DNA of 64,000 nt from Chitinophaga pinensis DSM 2588 (GTDB taxonomy: Bacteria > Bacteroidota > Bacteroidia > Chitinophagales > Chitinophagaceae), in the NCBI RefSeq assembly GCF_000024005.1, contig NC_013132.1, positions 6,070,001-6,134,000 on the forward strand, read 5' to 3'. Shown one piece after another: positions 45,768-54,995 of the stretch. The notes under the pieces are model-generated. The model was not told the DNA's origin. It worked only from the letters and a program-made list of their open reading frames with translations, and made no database searches. Made by a program: the position numbers and the translations under genes. Within the stretch, counting starts at the first letter, position 1, and each line of letters begins with the position of its first letter.

Positions 45768-46637
45768 TTATTCCCGCTCCCACTGTTTATGGGTCCATAA
45801 CCAGTATTCCGGGGCGTGCATGATATCGTGTTCCAGGTACCAGGCAAAAGTCCTGGTGATCTCATAGGATTCAATATCCGCCGGTTCTTCTGTAATCAGG
45901 GAAAAACAGATATCCCATCCTGTACCGCAATTACGCTTCCTGACAGAGGCATACAATACGACTGCATCCAGGGAACGCGCCAGTTGTTCTGCACCGGTAA
46001 ACAGGCCGGTGGACTGGTGCAGGAAATGCGTCTGGTACCTGGGTCTTACTACAGGCGACTGATCTGCAATGAATACATAGGCATTCGGATGCTGCCGGTT
46101 GGACAACATAAAACGGGCGGTTTCATTGGTAGCCAGCAACTTAATGCCAAAGCGCGACCGGATGCGGTACAACACCATATTCAGCAATCGGTAAGGCGTT
46201 GGTTTATATACCGCATACACGTCAAAGGAAAGGTATTTCGGCAGGATATTCAGGCATTCCCAGTTGCCATAGTGCCCCATCACAATGATGATATTCCTCC
46301 CCTCCTTATGACAGTGTTCCAGTACCTCCGGATTATGCAGATGTACCCGTTTACGATGCTGTTTCTCCGATAAGGATAACAGTTGTAAGGTTTCCAGTAT
46401 CAATGCACTGAAATGGCGGTAAAAGGAACGAGCCATTCCCCTTATCTGCCGGTAGCTTTTTTCCGGAAAGGAACGTGAAAGATTCTGCACTACTACATCA
46501 GCTCTATATCTGATCACCCGATAGAGGATCCAATACAACAATTTCTCAATGACTTTCAGCGCCCATACAGGCAAAAGACTGACAAGATAAACAATGGCAA
46601 ACAGCAGTTCATGCACCAGGTTTCGGCGTTTAAGCAT
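45768..46637 (-). CDS. Lysophospholipid/lipid A acyltransferase (HtrB/LpxL family)
   Basis: A 289-residue membrane-bound acyltransferase. The N-terminal helix (LLFAIVYLVSLLPVWAL) anchors it. The catalytic block GHYGNWE supplies the His-x4-Glu motif typical of late lipid A acyltransferases. I prefer ATG 46637 (MLKRRNLVHELL) to 46712: it starts just before the membrane helix like other members, while the extra 25 residues look non-natural. It likely adds a secondary acyl chain to lipid A or acylates an ornithine-type lipid. Confidence 0.88.
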   Translation of the reverse strand: MLKRRNLVHELLFAIVYLVSLLPVWALKVIEKLLYWILYRVIRYRADVVVQNLSRSFPEKSYRQIRGMARSFYRHFSALILETLQLLSLSEKQHRKRVHLHNPEVLEHCHKEGRNIIIVMGHYGNWECLNILPKYLSFDVYAVYKPTPYRLLNMVLYRIRSRFGIKLLATNETARFMLSNRQHPNAYVFIADQSPVVRPRYQTHFLHQSTGLFTGAEQLARSLDAVVLYASVRKRNCGTGWDICFSLITEEPADIESYEITRTFAWYLEHDIMHAPEYWLWTHKQWERE

Positions 46638-46958
46638 TGCCGGAACTTTTATCTCCTGGTTGACATAACCTGCGGGTCTTCTGATGGAATTAGCAGCGTC
46701 GTACATAGGCATCTACTTTGGCCCTGAGGGTTTATTTTTTCTGACCTGTCCCTGCTTTAACGCAAATTTAGAACCGATTTATATGCATTTATAAATCTTA
46801 ACTTTTCTTTGCATTGCATACATTCTTCCATTCAGCTATTATATTGAGTGCCAGTTGTCAATAAAAAAAAGCACGAAGTTACTATTCAATAAGTGAGTAT
46901 AGGGGTCTGTGTAAGGAATGCACGGGGTGTGGAATCGTTGTGTTAAACAGTAATGATC

Positions 46959-47378
46959 CTATTGATTGGGATGTCTTGCGATCAGCCAATATTCAAGAAC
47001 AGTCCTGATTTGCCTGGCTATATCATCATAAAATGGTTTTTTGATAAAATATCCCTGTACGGTCAGATCATAAACTTCATCAACGATTTCTCGTGATTCA
47101 ATGGTAGTAAGAAATACAAATGGAATACTTTTCTTTCTTAACCTTTCGTCCAGGTTGATCTGGCGTCTGAGCTCCAAACCATTCATTCTCGGCACATTTA
47201 TATCTGCAATAATTATCATCGGTCTGTCGGTGGTTGTCTGCAGATAAGTTAACAACGCATCTCCGGCATCAAAAAAAAAGATTTCGTTACGCATTCCCAT
47301 CTCCTTCAACACATTCACGTATATTTCGCGGTCATCTTCATCATCTTCCAATATCAGCAGGGGACCATGCTTTGCCAT
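46959..47378 (-). CDS. Single-domain response regulator (CheY-like receiver)
   Basis: A 139-residue receiver with no output domain. The acidic pocket is Glu11-Asp12 (LILEDDEDD), the phosphoacceptor Asp59 (IIIADINVPRMNG), and the conserved Lys is in FIKKPF. I chose the ATG at 47378 because the domain starts there; the frame runs up to 47549 but that part has no receiver features. Such stand-alone receivers usually relay phosphate to or bind another protein. No kinase is adjacent. Confidence 0.85.
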   Translation of the reverse strand: MAKHGPLLILEDDEDDREIYVNVLKEMGMRNEIFFFDAGDALLTYLQTTTDRPMIIIADINVPRMNGLELRRQINLDERLRKKSIPFVFLTTIESREIVDEVYDLTVQGYFIKKPFYDDIARQIRTVLEYWLIARHPNQ

Positions 47379-47839
47379 ATCATTATTGTTTAATGGAGGA
47401 TAAATTATAAGTCGCATTATAGCAGCATTAGTCATGCCAAATTGCATCGTTGACTGCTTAAAAAACACAGGTATTTCAATTACGAGGCTCGCCTTATCAT
47501 AAACTACTACATATATAGTAAACAATAACTTCTCCTGGTTGTTGAGCACATTGAGATATTATTATGCGGATGTTATCTGCTGACGATCATAAAGCCATCC
47601 GTTTTAGAACTATCTTTCCCGTAAATATGCAGTAAAAGCGACATTTGCCTGCATGGACGGTAAATGGGGCTCATCTACCATATGATTATCTGATATCCTC
47701 CTGATCGCCTACATAAGATAGAAACAGCTACAATGGTCATTAATATCAGCATCGCTTTTCACATGGGTTAGAACATAAAAAGGCTTTCGTGTAACTACGA
47801 AAGCCTTTTATTGTATATAACTGTAGGATTAAAGCGTTG
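47379..47839. other. Intergenic region without a recognised gene
   Basis: The 461 bases contain the terminator at 47778-47809 near the right end. The rest is AT-rich. A weak open frame continues upstream of the receiver but shows no domain or signal. No RNA gene was recognised. Confidence 0.5.
47778..47809 (-). terminator. Intrinsic terminator for the 589-residue unknown protein gene
   Basis: The stem AAAAGGCTTTCGT pairs perfectly with ACGAAAGCCTTTT around a 6-base loop, with A/T tracts on both sides. It lies 30 bases past the stop of the leftward gene ending at 47840. Confidence 0.8.
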
Positions 47840-49609
47840 TTATTTGGCCCCTGCATTATTGCCCCCCAGACTCATAGTAGGGATAGGCAGTCTGAAACCC
47901 ACAAATACATAATGCGCGCCATAAAAGAGGTTATATGCCCAGCCTACCTGCAGATAATCATGCAACGTAGAGGCTACTATACCCAAACCCAATTCAGGCA
48001 CATCGTCCTTATCGAAGTCGGGAGAGGATACGTGTAAACCAAAGTTCAGGTCCAGCAGGTTATTCGGCAACGAGGAATTACGTTTCCATTTTTGACTCAT
48101 GCCAAATATCCCTTTAAACAGGACATTGTAATAAGGCGCCATCTGGACATCCTTTTCAATCTTTGTTGTTTTCAGCGGATGGGCGAAGATTACACCGACG
48201 GTGGCTTCTATATGAGCCAGGATACGGTATAACGTCAGACTATGTGTTTCTTCCATCAGGTTTCTTCTGGAACTGCCATTGGTCACCTGCATTTTGATCA
48301 CTACCCTGTCGCCTGATTCCCGGTAACCGGAATAGAGCAGATCAGTGGCAGCCTCTGACGGGATATTGCCCAATGCCAGGGAAAATACTTTATCGGAGAA
48401 ACGGAGCGCCAGTTCTGCCAGTTTTCTTTCTTCCTTACCAAACTGCAATATATCATCCGGGATCACCATATCGGCTAGGGCGGTCAACTTACCGGAAGCC
48501 AGCGATAACAGGCTGGCACATTGGGTCTGCACAGCTGCGGAAGCTGCCGGGATATCTGTTTTTATGGCGGTCAGCAGTCCTTTCATTTTGGTGAATTCGC
48601 TGTTCAGACTTGTAACGTCTGACTGCAAACGCGACATAAATCCGGATAATTCAAACTTGCTGGTATTATCGATGGACTGGTAATACTTCACTTTTTCATT
48701 CAGCAGGGACTTGATCAGTTCTCCTTGTGCCAGCGCCTGCTGCACGTCGGTAATGATCTGTTCATCCTGCAAAGTGCTCAATACCTTCTCTCCTTCTTTT
48801 CTGAAGTCTTCGTAGTCTGTTTTCAGTCTTTGTTGCAGGATATCGGTGAACTGCCGTATGTATTCTCCCCGTAAGATTTCATTGACATTCATTTCCCGCT
48901 GCTGACTGCTTTTTACCCATTTCTGAATGTCTTCCAGCTGGGAAAGCTGTGCGTCAGACAGCGTGAACTTCCAGCGTTGTACTTCATAATACTCTCCCTG
49001 CGGATTATCATCCAGTCCGTTGAAATGCAGTGGAGAAGGCTGGTTATTATGCATGAGCCATCCACCGATCTGTACCCGTACATCATTATAAGCACCGCCA
49101 TCCGTCAGCTGCTTTTCCAGATCAGCGATACGTCTGTTCAGTGCGTAGGTAATACCGCCCCAGATATCGGTCACATCATCATAGGCTTCGAAATAATCCC
49201 GCGTAGCCGGATCGCGGTCAAAGACAGTGGTGATTTCCTGTGCGATAGAAGCCGTTTTCTCCAGGAAGGCCGGCAGACTGTTTTTATCGCCACGTACATG
49301 CTGGCGGACAGCTTCTTCCATTCCTTTTGCCCAGATATCCACCTTCCTTGTGCCTTCGTATAGTACATTGAGGAGGCTAACGGCATCTTCCGGCAGCGGA
49401 CTGCCAATACCGGCTGTATTCACTTTTCTGATAAATGCAGCGCGGTCAAAACGGATATTCAGCCGGCTATTGATATCGGCATTATTTTTATTGTCGTAGG
49501 TTTTATTGTTCTGATCTGTTTCCCGGATAGTCAGGATAGACTGTGCAGCAGCACTGCTACCTAATAATACAGGGAACAGGATGGCACATGGCAAGATTAG
49601 ACGTCGCAT
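47840..49609 (-). CDS. Unknown exported 589-residue protein, possibly outer-membrane
   Basis: Not recognised. A signal peptide (residues 1-22, ending SSAAAQS) shows export. The middle 350 residues are mostly helical with coiled-coil-like stretches (DFRKEGEKVLSTLQDEQ, LNSEFTKMKGLL). The last 130 residues are strand-like (YNVLFKGIFGMSQKW, LGLGIVASTLHDYLQVGWAYN, HYVFVGFRLPIP) and resemble outer-membrane strands, but the C-terminus is not a Phe. It follows the small protein at 49639 by 29 bases, so the two are likely one operon. A scaffold or envelope role is a guess. Confidence 0.6.
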   Translation of the reverse strand: MRRLILPCAILFPVLLGSSAAAQSILTIRETDQNNKTYDNKNNADINSRLNIRFDRAAFIRKVNTAGIGSPLPEDAVSLLNVLYEGTRKVDIWAKGMEEAVRQHVRGDKNSLPAFLEKTASIAQEITTVFDRDPATRDYFEAYDDVTDIWGGITYALNRRIADLEKQLTDGGAYNDVRVQIGGWLMHNNQPSPLHFNGLDDNPQGEYYEVQRWKFTLSDAQLSQLEDIQKWVKSSQQREMNVNEILRGEYIRQFTDILQQRLKTDYEDFRKEGEKVLSTLQDEQIITDVQQALAQGELIKSLLNEKVKYYQSIDNTSKFELSGFMSRLQSDVTSLNSEFTKMKGLLTAIKTDIPAASAAVQTQCASLLSLASGKLTALADMVIPDDILQFGKEERKLAELALRFSDKVFSLALGNIPSEAATDLLYSGYRESGDRVVIKMQVTNGSSRRNLMEETHSLTLYRILAHIEATVGVIFAHPLKTTKIEKDVQMAPYYNVLFKGIFGMSQKWKRNSSLPNNLLDLNFGLHVSSPDFDKDDVPELGLGIVASTLHDYLQVGWAYNLFYGAHYVFVGFRLPIPTMSLGGNNAGAK

Positions 49610-49638
49610 ATTGGATTTTCATTAAGGTAAACAGAGCA

Positions 49639-50046
49639 TCAGCCATTGGCGTAAGCAGTCATGACAGCGGTATGCATACTACCTCTGCCTTTCATAAAAC
49701 GAGCTTTGGTAACGCCTTCTGAAACGACGTTCCTGAATGGGGAAACAGACAGCAATACAAAGCTGTCATAGTCGGATGGTTTGACACGGGGATGCCATTC
49801 CATTTTCTTCAGTACCGGCAGAATGACCTGGGGATTGGTCACCCGTAAAAAGATAACCATGTCATACATTCCCATCCCTGATTTACCGATCCTGGACCTG
49901 ATAAAGTTGGCGGTATCATTTGCCTCGGCGGCTACCTCGTCATCCCCCAAAATCAATAGTAATAGCTGGTCAGGTTGATCCAGCAAATCCTGAAAAACTT
50001 TTAGTGCCTCGGCTTCCTCTGTGGGAAGCACTACATAATTTTGCAT
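49639..50046 (-). CDS. Unknown 135-residue cytoplasmic protein
   Basis: Not recognised. It has no signal peptide or membrane helix. The sequence alternates helix and strand (LLLLILGDDEVAAEANDTANF, MYDMVIFLRVTNPQVI), and the C-terminus is small and Gly/Ala-rich. It is the first gene of a two-gene operon with the exported 589-residue protein. The pair may work together. Confidence 0.55.
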   Translation of the reverse strand: MQNYVVLPTEEAEALKVFQDLLDQPDQLLLLILGDDEVAAEANDTANFIRSRIGKSGMGMYDMVIFLRVTNPQVILPVLKKMEWHPRVKPSDYDSFVLLSVSPFRNVVSEGVTKARFMKGRGSMHTAVMTAYANG

Positions 50047-50153
50047 TTACAGTCTGTTAAGTGTGTCAGCGTTGGGGAAAAAGTATGAAAATAGAGAATA
50101 AAAACGGGAATATCAATATTATAATAAAATAATTTTAATATATAAAACTACAT

Positions 50154-50645
50154 ATGAATAAAGTTTACAGGCAGGGCGCAAAGGGTGCCTTATTAGATGA
50201 ATATGAGCGGGTTATTGGCGAATTACAGCAAGCGATCACAGGGCTCAGCGACAAGGAATTAACAACAGTTACGGACCCCAATACGCAGGATGACAACTGC
50301 CGTTCTATACAGACGGTGCTGTCGCATGTAGTCAATTCTGCGCATAGTTATGCGATCTATATTCTTCACGCCTATGGGTATCAGATGGTGAGGCCGGAGA
50401 AACGTTACCATCTGACTGTAAACGACTATATCAGCGACTTACAGGAGGCTTTTGCATTCACCCTGATGGTTTTCCAGGATATTAAAGATAGCGAACTGGA
50501 ACAGGCGGACAACGCTCAGAAGATCCTGACCCGCTGGGGCCAGGTGTATGATATCGAGCAACTGATGGAACATGCCATCGTACATGTGATGCGGCACAGG
50601 CGGCAGATTGAAAAGTTCAGGATACTACTGGGAGCAGCATCCTGA
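50154..50645 (+). CDS. DinB-like four-helix protein
   Basis: A 163-residue protein of the DinB/YfiT metalloenzyme superfamily. The three spaced His residues that would bind a metal are in VLSHVVNSAH, and HAIVHVMRHRRQIEKF near the end. The family includes thiol-dependent S-transferases, but the substrate of this member is unknown. It is monocistronic, with an AT-rich leader. Confidence 0.8.
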   Translation: MNKVYRQGAKGALLDEYERVIGELQQAITGLSDKELTTVTDPNTQDDNCRSIQTVLSHVVNSAHSYAIYILHAYGYQMVRPEKRYHLTVNDYISDLQEAFAFTLMVFQDIKDSELEQADNAQKILTRWGQVYDIEQLMEHAIVHVMRHRRQIEKFRILLGAAS

Positions 50646-50651
50646 AAAAGG

Positions 50652-50686
50652 GCAAGGCTGTCCGCCGGAAGACGGAACAGCCTTGC
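50652..50686. terminator. Terminator-like hairpin between convergent genes
   Basis: The stem GCAAGGCTGT pairs with ACAGCCTTGC around a 15-base loop that can pair further (CCG/CGG). It starts 6 bases after the DinB stop, between it and the leftward gene ending at 50707. No T-run, so termination is uncertain. Confidence 0.45.
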
Positions 50687-50706
50687 GGCATCATTCTTTC
50701 CACTAC

Positions 50707-51834
50707 TTAGTCGAGTCGCGCAATAATCCCCCAGCCGTAGAAGCTATTGGCTACGCCGATGAGCAGTTCGTTGTCACCTTCGTTCAGCGGAACGTTAAAG
50801 GCCGTATTTTCAATAGAACATCTTCCTTCCGGCGTTTTCATGATCGGCATACCGTAGAGGTTCTTGTCCACGTACAGGTATCTGCCATTGATAAATACCC
50901 ATACTTCATCGCTGAAGCCCAGGTTAAGCTTTTTCAGTTGTTGTTTATCCGCGTGGATCTTTGTCTTCAGCCATACGATACGACGTTCCTTACTCATCCC
51001 AAATTTGCGGGTCAGGTTTACCAGTCCGCCTCTTTCTGTCCAGATATCCTCCCAGGCAGCTTCTTTTGCCGGCATAAAGCTGCTGCTGAAGTCTATATCT
51101 TTAGTCGTCACTAAAGGGCTCGTTACTTTCCATTCGCGGAGATAACGTGGATCACTATCGGTAAGATCGGGAGATGCTGCAGGAGAAAGACCACCTGTAT
51201 CACCAGGTCTGATCACCAGATTGGCAATGATGACCTGTCCTTCAAAACCGATGCTGCCATGTTGTACATTTGCTTCCAGGCGGGGAATCTTAAGTGCCGC
51301 CCGGGCGGTGTCATTGATATAGACCCACATCTGTTTTCCGGAGATCACCAGTTTGACGTGGTTCCACTTCCCTCTTTCATAGGTCGCATTCCCCTGATAA
51401 GCGGGCAGCATATCCCAGAGATTGACACCTGCGATAAAGGGAGCATATTGAATAGCATCCATAGCGGTATTGTTACCGGCAGCTTTGGTACGGAAGTAGA
51501 AGCATTCCCGTTCGTCGGTGGAACTTTGTCTGAAGTACATAGAAGTAAAACGTGGGTCAACAGGGTCCATATCATACTCGATGGTCCCGTCAGTGAAATC
51601 TACCCCTTTGAGTACGGCTGAGCCGTCGCTGGTCGTTATTTTCATAGCAGGGACAGATTGCCAGGTCAGGAATTCAACGGAATTGGGTTTAACCTCCCAG
51701 TTGTCGGGCGTTAATGCAATACTGTTTCTGTGTGGTGCGGATAATGATTTGGCCTGTTGTCTGCTCACCCTGGGTTGTGCGGCGGCAATAAGGGAGGAAA
51801 GCAGTAATAATAAAAAGGCGGATGTCTTGTACAT
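50707..51834 (-). CDS. Unknown secreted protein with concanavalin-like sandwich domain
   Basis: A 375-residue exported protein. The ATG at 51834 gives a signal peptide (MYKTSAFLLLLLSSLIAAAQ); an upstream start at 51900 does not. Residues about 30-210 read as a laminin G/concanavalin A-like beta-sandwich (SAVLKGVDFTDGTIEYDMDP, FYFRTKAAGNN, KLVISGKQMWVYIND), as in DUF1080-type sugar-binding domains. The rest (about 230-375) is strand-rich with a C-terminal galactose-binding-like repeat (LNEGDNELLIGVANSFYGWG). It may bind or act on a glycan. It diverges from the membrane protein gene at 51960. Confidence 0.65.
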   Translation of the reverse strand: MYKTSAFLLLLLSSLIAAAQPRVSRQQAKSLSAPHRNSIALTPDNWEVKPNSVEFLTWQSVPAMKITTSDGSAVLKGVDFTDGTIEYDMDPVDPRFTSMYFRQSSTDERECFYFRTKAAGNNTAMDAIQYAPFIAGVNLWDMLPAYQGNATYERGKWNHVKLVISGKQMWVYINDTARAALKIPRLEANVQHGSIGFEGQVIIANLVIRPGDTGGLSPAASPDLTDSDPRYLREWKVTSPLVTTKDIDFSSSFMPAKEAAWEDIWTERGGLVNLTRKFGMSKERRIVWLKTKIHADKQQLKKLNLGFSDEVWVFINGRYLYVDKNLYGMPIMKTPEGRCSIENTAFNVPLNEGDNELLIGVANSFYGWGIIARLD

Positions 51835-51959
51835 GGTCTGTCGTTTTAAGTTTTCAGATGATAATGCCGCAAAGCTGAATAATAAGTAACTTGACGACAA
51901 TTCAAGGGATGTTCAAGTTTGTGCAAGTCTGTTCACGGAGATAATAAACTCATTATCAA

Positions 51960-53255
51960 ATGGAAAACAATTTAGAAACAGATCACATACAACACTGCCT
52001 GACACTGGCGGAAAAGCGGTTTAACCGGGGTAGCAGTGACAGATGGACGACCTATGACTTTGAGAAACTGAGTGAATCCATCCAGGAGGTAACCGGTGTT
52101 GTATTGAGTGTGACAACTTTAAAACGCCTTTGGGGGAAATTGTCTTATACGAATACGCCTGCAACGACAACGCTGAATACCCTGGCCCGTTATGCCGGTT
52201 TTGAAGACTGGAGTACTTTAAGGTCACAACCAGAACCGGCAGAAAAACAGGTAAATGAACCGGTGAGGATCATTCCTGCAGTAGCTCCTGTCCAGGCACC
52301 AGCGGCACAGCACCCGCGACGCAGATGGCCTTTATGGAGTTTGGCGGTGCTCGCACTTGCCTTTGTGCTCTACCTCGGACTTCGTTCAGACGGCAGAACG
52401 ACAAGCCCAGGCAGGGGGGCCAACTATCAGTTCAGCAGTAATAAAACGGTGCTGAATGGGGTGCCGAATTCGGTGATTTTCAGATACGACGCCAGCGCTG
52501 CGGGAGAGGATACGGTGTATATATCCCAATCCTGGGATGTGAGCCGGAAATTTGCCGTACCCAAAGACCAGAAGGCGTATTCTTCCATTTACTACTATCC
52601 GGGTTATTTCAGGGCGAAACTGATGGTCGGCAAAGAGATCGTAAAGGAACATGACCTGATGATCAGTTCCAATGGCTGGCTGGCACTGGCAGATCAGCAG
52701 AAGATCCCCGTTTACTTTGCTAAAAAAGAATTCCTGCGCGATAGTACGGTGATGGTAGACAAAGCCATGCTGGATGCATATAATATCCCGGTGCAACCCA
52801 ATCTACCGGACCTGCGTTTCTATTATGTAAAAGATATGGGCGGACTACATACCGCCGATTTCCGTTTTGACACCTGGGTGAAAAGTACTTATAGTACAGG
52901 CGCCGCTGCCTGTCAGCGGATAGAGGTATTGATCCTCTGCAAAAACGATGTGTTTATTATTCCACTCTGCGCGAAGGGGTGTGAGGGAGATCTTTACCTG
53001 AGAGCAGGCAACCGGTTTTTCCAGAGTAAAGATACTGACCTGTCAAAGTTTGGAAGAGATCTGCATGAATGGGTCCGGCTTCAGGTGGAAGCAAAAGATC
53101 ATCAGGTGCGTATATTGGTTGACGGAGAAGTGGCCTGTTCTTTTACGGCAGATTATCTTCCTACGGAGATAGTGGGTGTCCAATACCGTTTTCAGGGACC
53201 GGGCGCAGTCAGGAATACCCGTTTTTTAACGGGAGACCGGGCGATTAACTTGTGA
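51960..53255 (+). CDS. Transmembrane protein with N-terminal HTH-like and C-terminal exported sandwich domain
   Basis: A 431-residue protein in three parts. Residues 1-95 (YDFEKLSESIQEVTGVVLSV, TLKRLWGKLSYTNTPATTTL) match a cytoplasmic DNA-binding-like domain common in Bacteroidota proteins. One membrane helix lies at about 122-140 (LWSLAVLALAFVLYLGL). The exported part (about 155-431) ends in a concanavalin-like domain (WVRLQVEAKDHQVRILVDGEVA). The layout suggests a one-component sensor that reads an external ligand and acts on DNA. Its divergent neighbour carries a similar sandwich domain and may be its target. This is inference. Confidence 0.6.
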   Translation: MENNLETDHIQHCLTLAEKRFNRGSSDRWTTYDFEKLSESIQEVTGVVLSVTTLKRLWGKLSYTNTPATTTLNTLARYAGFEDWSTLRSQPEPAEKQVNEPVRIIPAVAPVQAPAAQHPRRRWPLWSLAVLALAFVLYLGLRSDGRTTSPGRGANYQFSSNKTVLNGVPNSVIFRYDASAAGEDTVYISQSWDVSRKFAVPKDQKAYSSIYYYPGYFRAKLMVGKEIVKEHDLMISSNGWLALADQQKIPVYFAKKEFLRDSTVMVDKAMLDAYNIPVQPNLPDLRFYYVKDMGGLHTADFRFDTWVKSTYSTGAAACQRIEVLILCKNDVFIIPLCAKGCEGDLYLRAGNRFFQSKDTDLSKFGRDLHEWVRLQVEAKDHQVRILVDGEVACSFTADYLPTEIVGVQYRFQGPGAVRNTRFLTGDRAINL

Positions 53256-53346
53256 TGCTTTCGGTAAATTTACCTACATTTAAATCATTAACCCTGCTTA
53301 CACACAACTGATAGTTTTCACGTTTCAAACCCTTAACAATTGTATA

Positions 53347-53787
53347 ATGACAACTGATGAGATTATCAAGGCACTTAGCTCCTTTGCGCCTGACGGACGC
53401 TCCAATGATGACAATATTTCTTATTTCTACGAACTGATGGAAGCGTTGAAACATAACGCGGACAAAGACAAGGCGATCGAACCTATTTTCCGGCTGATAG
53501 AAAAGCATCCGCATCTTGATTACGGCTCCCCCGGCCCTCTGGCACATACGCTGGAATCCTTCCATGAATTCTATCATGAACCACTTTTTGCTTCATTGGA
53601 CAGACGTCCTACGCCGCTGACGGTATGGATGCTGAACCGGCTGACAAACGCTGACCAGAATTACCTGGAGCATAAGACCCTGGTGGAGAAAATGCATGCA
53701 TTGCTGCAACATCCTGAACTGGATGCGTTAACAAGAAGTGCGGTAGAAGACTTTGTGGATTTTCAGGATCATCCGGGCGAGGAATAA
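53347..53787 (+). CDS. Unknown 146-residue acidic protein (immunity-like)
   Basis: Not recognised. It is a small, acidic, all-helical cytoplasmic protein (DDNISYFYELMEALK, PLTVWMLNRLTNADQNYL). The style, with short helices and a His/Tyr-rich centre (GPLAHTLESFHEFYHEP), resembles small immunity proteins of polymorphic toxins, but no toxin gene is next to it. TACATTTA at 53275-53282 may be its -7 element. Confidence 0.55.
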   Translation: MTTDEIIKALSSFAPDGRSNDDNISYFYELMEALKHNADKDKAIEPIFRLIEKHPHLDYGSPGPLAHTLESFHEFYHEPLFASLDRRPTPLTVWMLNRLTNADQNYLEHKTLVEKMHALLQHPELDALTRSAVEDFVDFQDHPGEE

Positions 53788-54126
53788 AGAACTGATCTTT
53801 TATGGGTTCAATAGTTGATTGCCATGAATAGGGAGAATTATCAGGAACTAATTGATTGATAATGACTGCCTGATTACATGCTGTAAAAAACTATTCATCT
53901 TTTCTTCCGGTATCGTTACCGGGGAGTGAGATTTTATATGCCTGAACAGAAAGAAATTACGCTTTCAGGCATGTATATGGGGAATTGCCTGATATTACGC
54001 ATGTATGTTACTTTCAGGAGTATCAAATGGTTTATAGCTCTTGCGGGTACTTCACAAGAGTGTGTATTCAGGAGGATTACCCTTCTGACGCACACCATAA
54101 ACGGCTGACTATTTACCTGCTTCTGG
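53788..54126. other. Intergenic region without a recognised gene
   Basis: The 339 bases are AT-rich and hold only short open frames without signals. An imperfect hairpin (TGCCTGAA at 53939-53946 pairing with TTCAGGCA at 53964-53971) is the only structure noted. Nothing else is supported. Confidence 0.4.
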
Positions 54127-54621
54127 TCAGGAAATACTATTCCTTCTGGCTTTCACACCGAGTTGCTGCAGGTGCCAGATCATATCGTCAATATATGGTC
54201 TGTCAGTTATGCGGTATTCGATTGTTTTGCCATGCGTTTTTATGCGCATAAAGGTACCTCTGCGCGGACCACTGAAGCGGGTGAACTGTACCTGTCTGAT
54301 CGCCGACAAGGGAATGACGGTGGTAGTACCTGACAGGTGTGTCAGCGGCTTTTTGATAATCAGTTTGTCTCCATACAGATGGAAAGTATGCGGCGTAAAA
54401 AGGATCCAGCCGGCAATTAACAGGAAAAAGAGCGCCATGGTGAGCTGGCCGCCCCATGAAGTTGGTGACATGAGATACATACAAACGACTGCCGCAATGA
54501 TAGATATTGTGGCAAAGGAGATGCAGATCAGAAGATCACCAAAAAACAGATTCGTCTCAAATAAAGGTAGGGACGATGGCTCCTCCGCGGTAGCGGACGG
54601 ATGTGTTACAGTTTCGGACAT
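54127..54621 (-). CDS. Membrane protein with PH-like domain
   Basis: A 164-residue protein. Two membrane helices lie at about 34-52 (ISFATISIIAAVVCMYLM) and 58-75 (LTMALFFLLIAGWILF). The rest (about 77-155) is a bacterial PH-like domain (FHLYGDKLIIKKPLTHLSG, VIPLSAIRQVQFTRF), a fold that typically sits on the membrane face. Its partner and signal are unknown. Related proteins occur widely in Bacteroidota. Confidence 0.65.
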   Translation of the reverse strand: MSETVTHPSATAEEPSSLPLFETNLFFGDLLICISFATISIIAAVVCMYLMSPTSWGGQLTMALFFLLIAGWILFTPHTFHLYGDKLIIKKPLTHLSGTTTVIPLSAIRQVQFTRFSGPRRGTFMRIKTHGKTIEYRITDRPYIDDMIWHLQQLGVKARRNSIS

Positions 54622-54653
54622 CGGAAAATCAGGTTACTCCTAATTTAACGAAA

Positions 54654-54688
54654 AAAAAGACCATTCTCTGATAAAGAATGGTCTTTTT
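54654..54688. terminator. Bidirectional terminator-like hairpin between divergent genes
   Basis: A perfect 14-bp stem with a 7-base loop is flanked by an A-run on the left and a T-run on the right, so it could terminate in both directions. The two neighbouring genes diverge from here, so it is at no visible gene's 3' end. It may insulate the two promoters or mark a lost gene. Confidence 0.6.
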
Positions 54689-54885
54689 CTTTTTTCCCAC
54701 CAGATGTTGCCCCTCTGATTCGCCAAAAGGAAGTCTCGGCCGCCATGCTTTGCATGACCGAAATAGACGCTTATATAACGAGTACCGGGAAAAAAGCACC
54801 CATACGCCCCTGCTCCCCCATCCGAAAGCTCCCTCAGTTGTACATTTCACTTTTTACGTTTCCGTTCTTATGGCGTTTATAAAAC

Positions 54886-54893
54886 TTTATTTG
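54886..54893 (+). promoter_or_regulatory. Likely -7 element of the SDR gene
   Basis: TTTATTTG is one mismatch from TAnnTTTG. Its last G is the first base of the TetR-type operator at 54893, the same geometry as at the tetR promoter (55756-55763). Confidence 0.5.
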
Positions 54894-54906
54894 GAACATT
54901 CATTCC
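54893..54906. promoter_or_regulatory. TetR operator, site 1
   Basis: GGAAC-ATTCA-TTCC, a palindrome with a GGAA/TTCC outer core. It begins at the last base of the probable -7 element of the SDR gene. It matches sites 2 and 3 in length and ends. Confidence 0.6.
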
Positions 54907-54926
54907 ACATACTTAATTTTACATCC

Positions 54927-54940
54927 GGAACGATCGTTCC
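54927..54940. promoter_or_regulatory. TetR operator, site 2 (perfect palindrome)
   Basis: GGAACGATCGTTCC is a perfect 14-bp palindrome in the 5' leader of the SDR gene, 34 bases from site 1. It is the best copy of the GGAACGAnnnTTCC pattern shared with sites 1 and 3. Confidence 0.7.
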
Positions 54941-54995
54941 AAACAAACAAAAGAATATAAATCATCAACAACAACTCACGATTAAATCAATTTTT

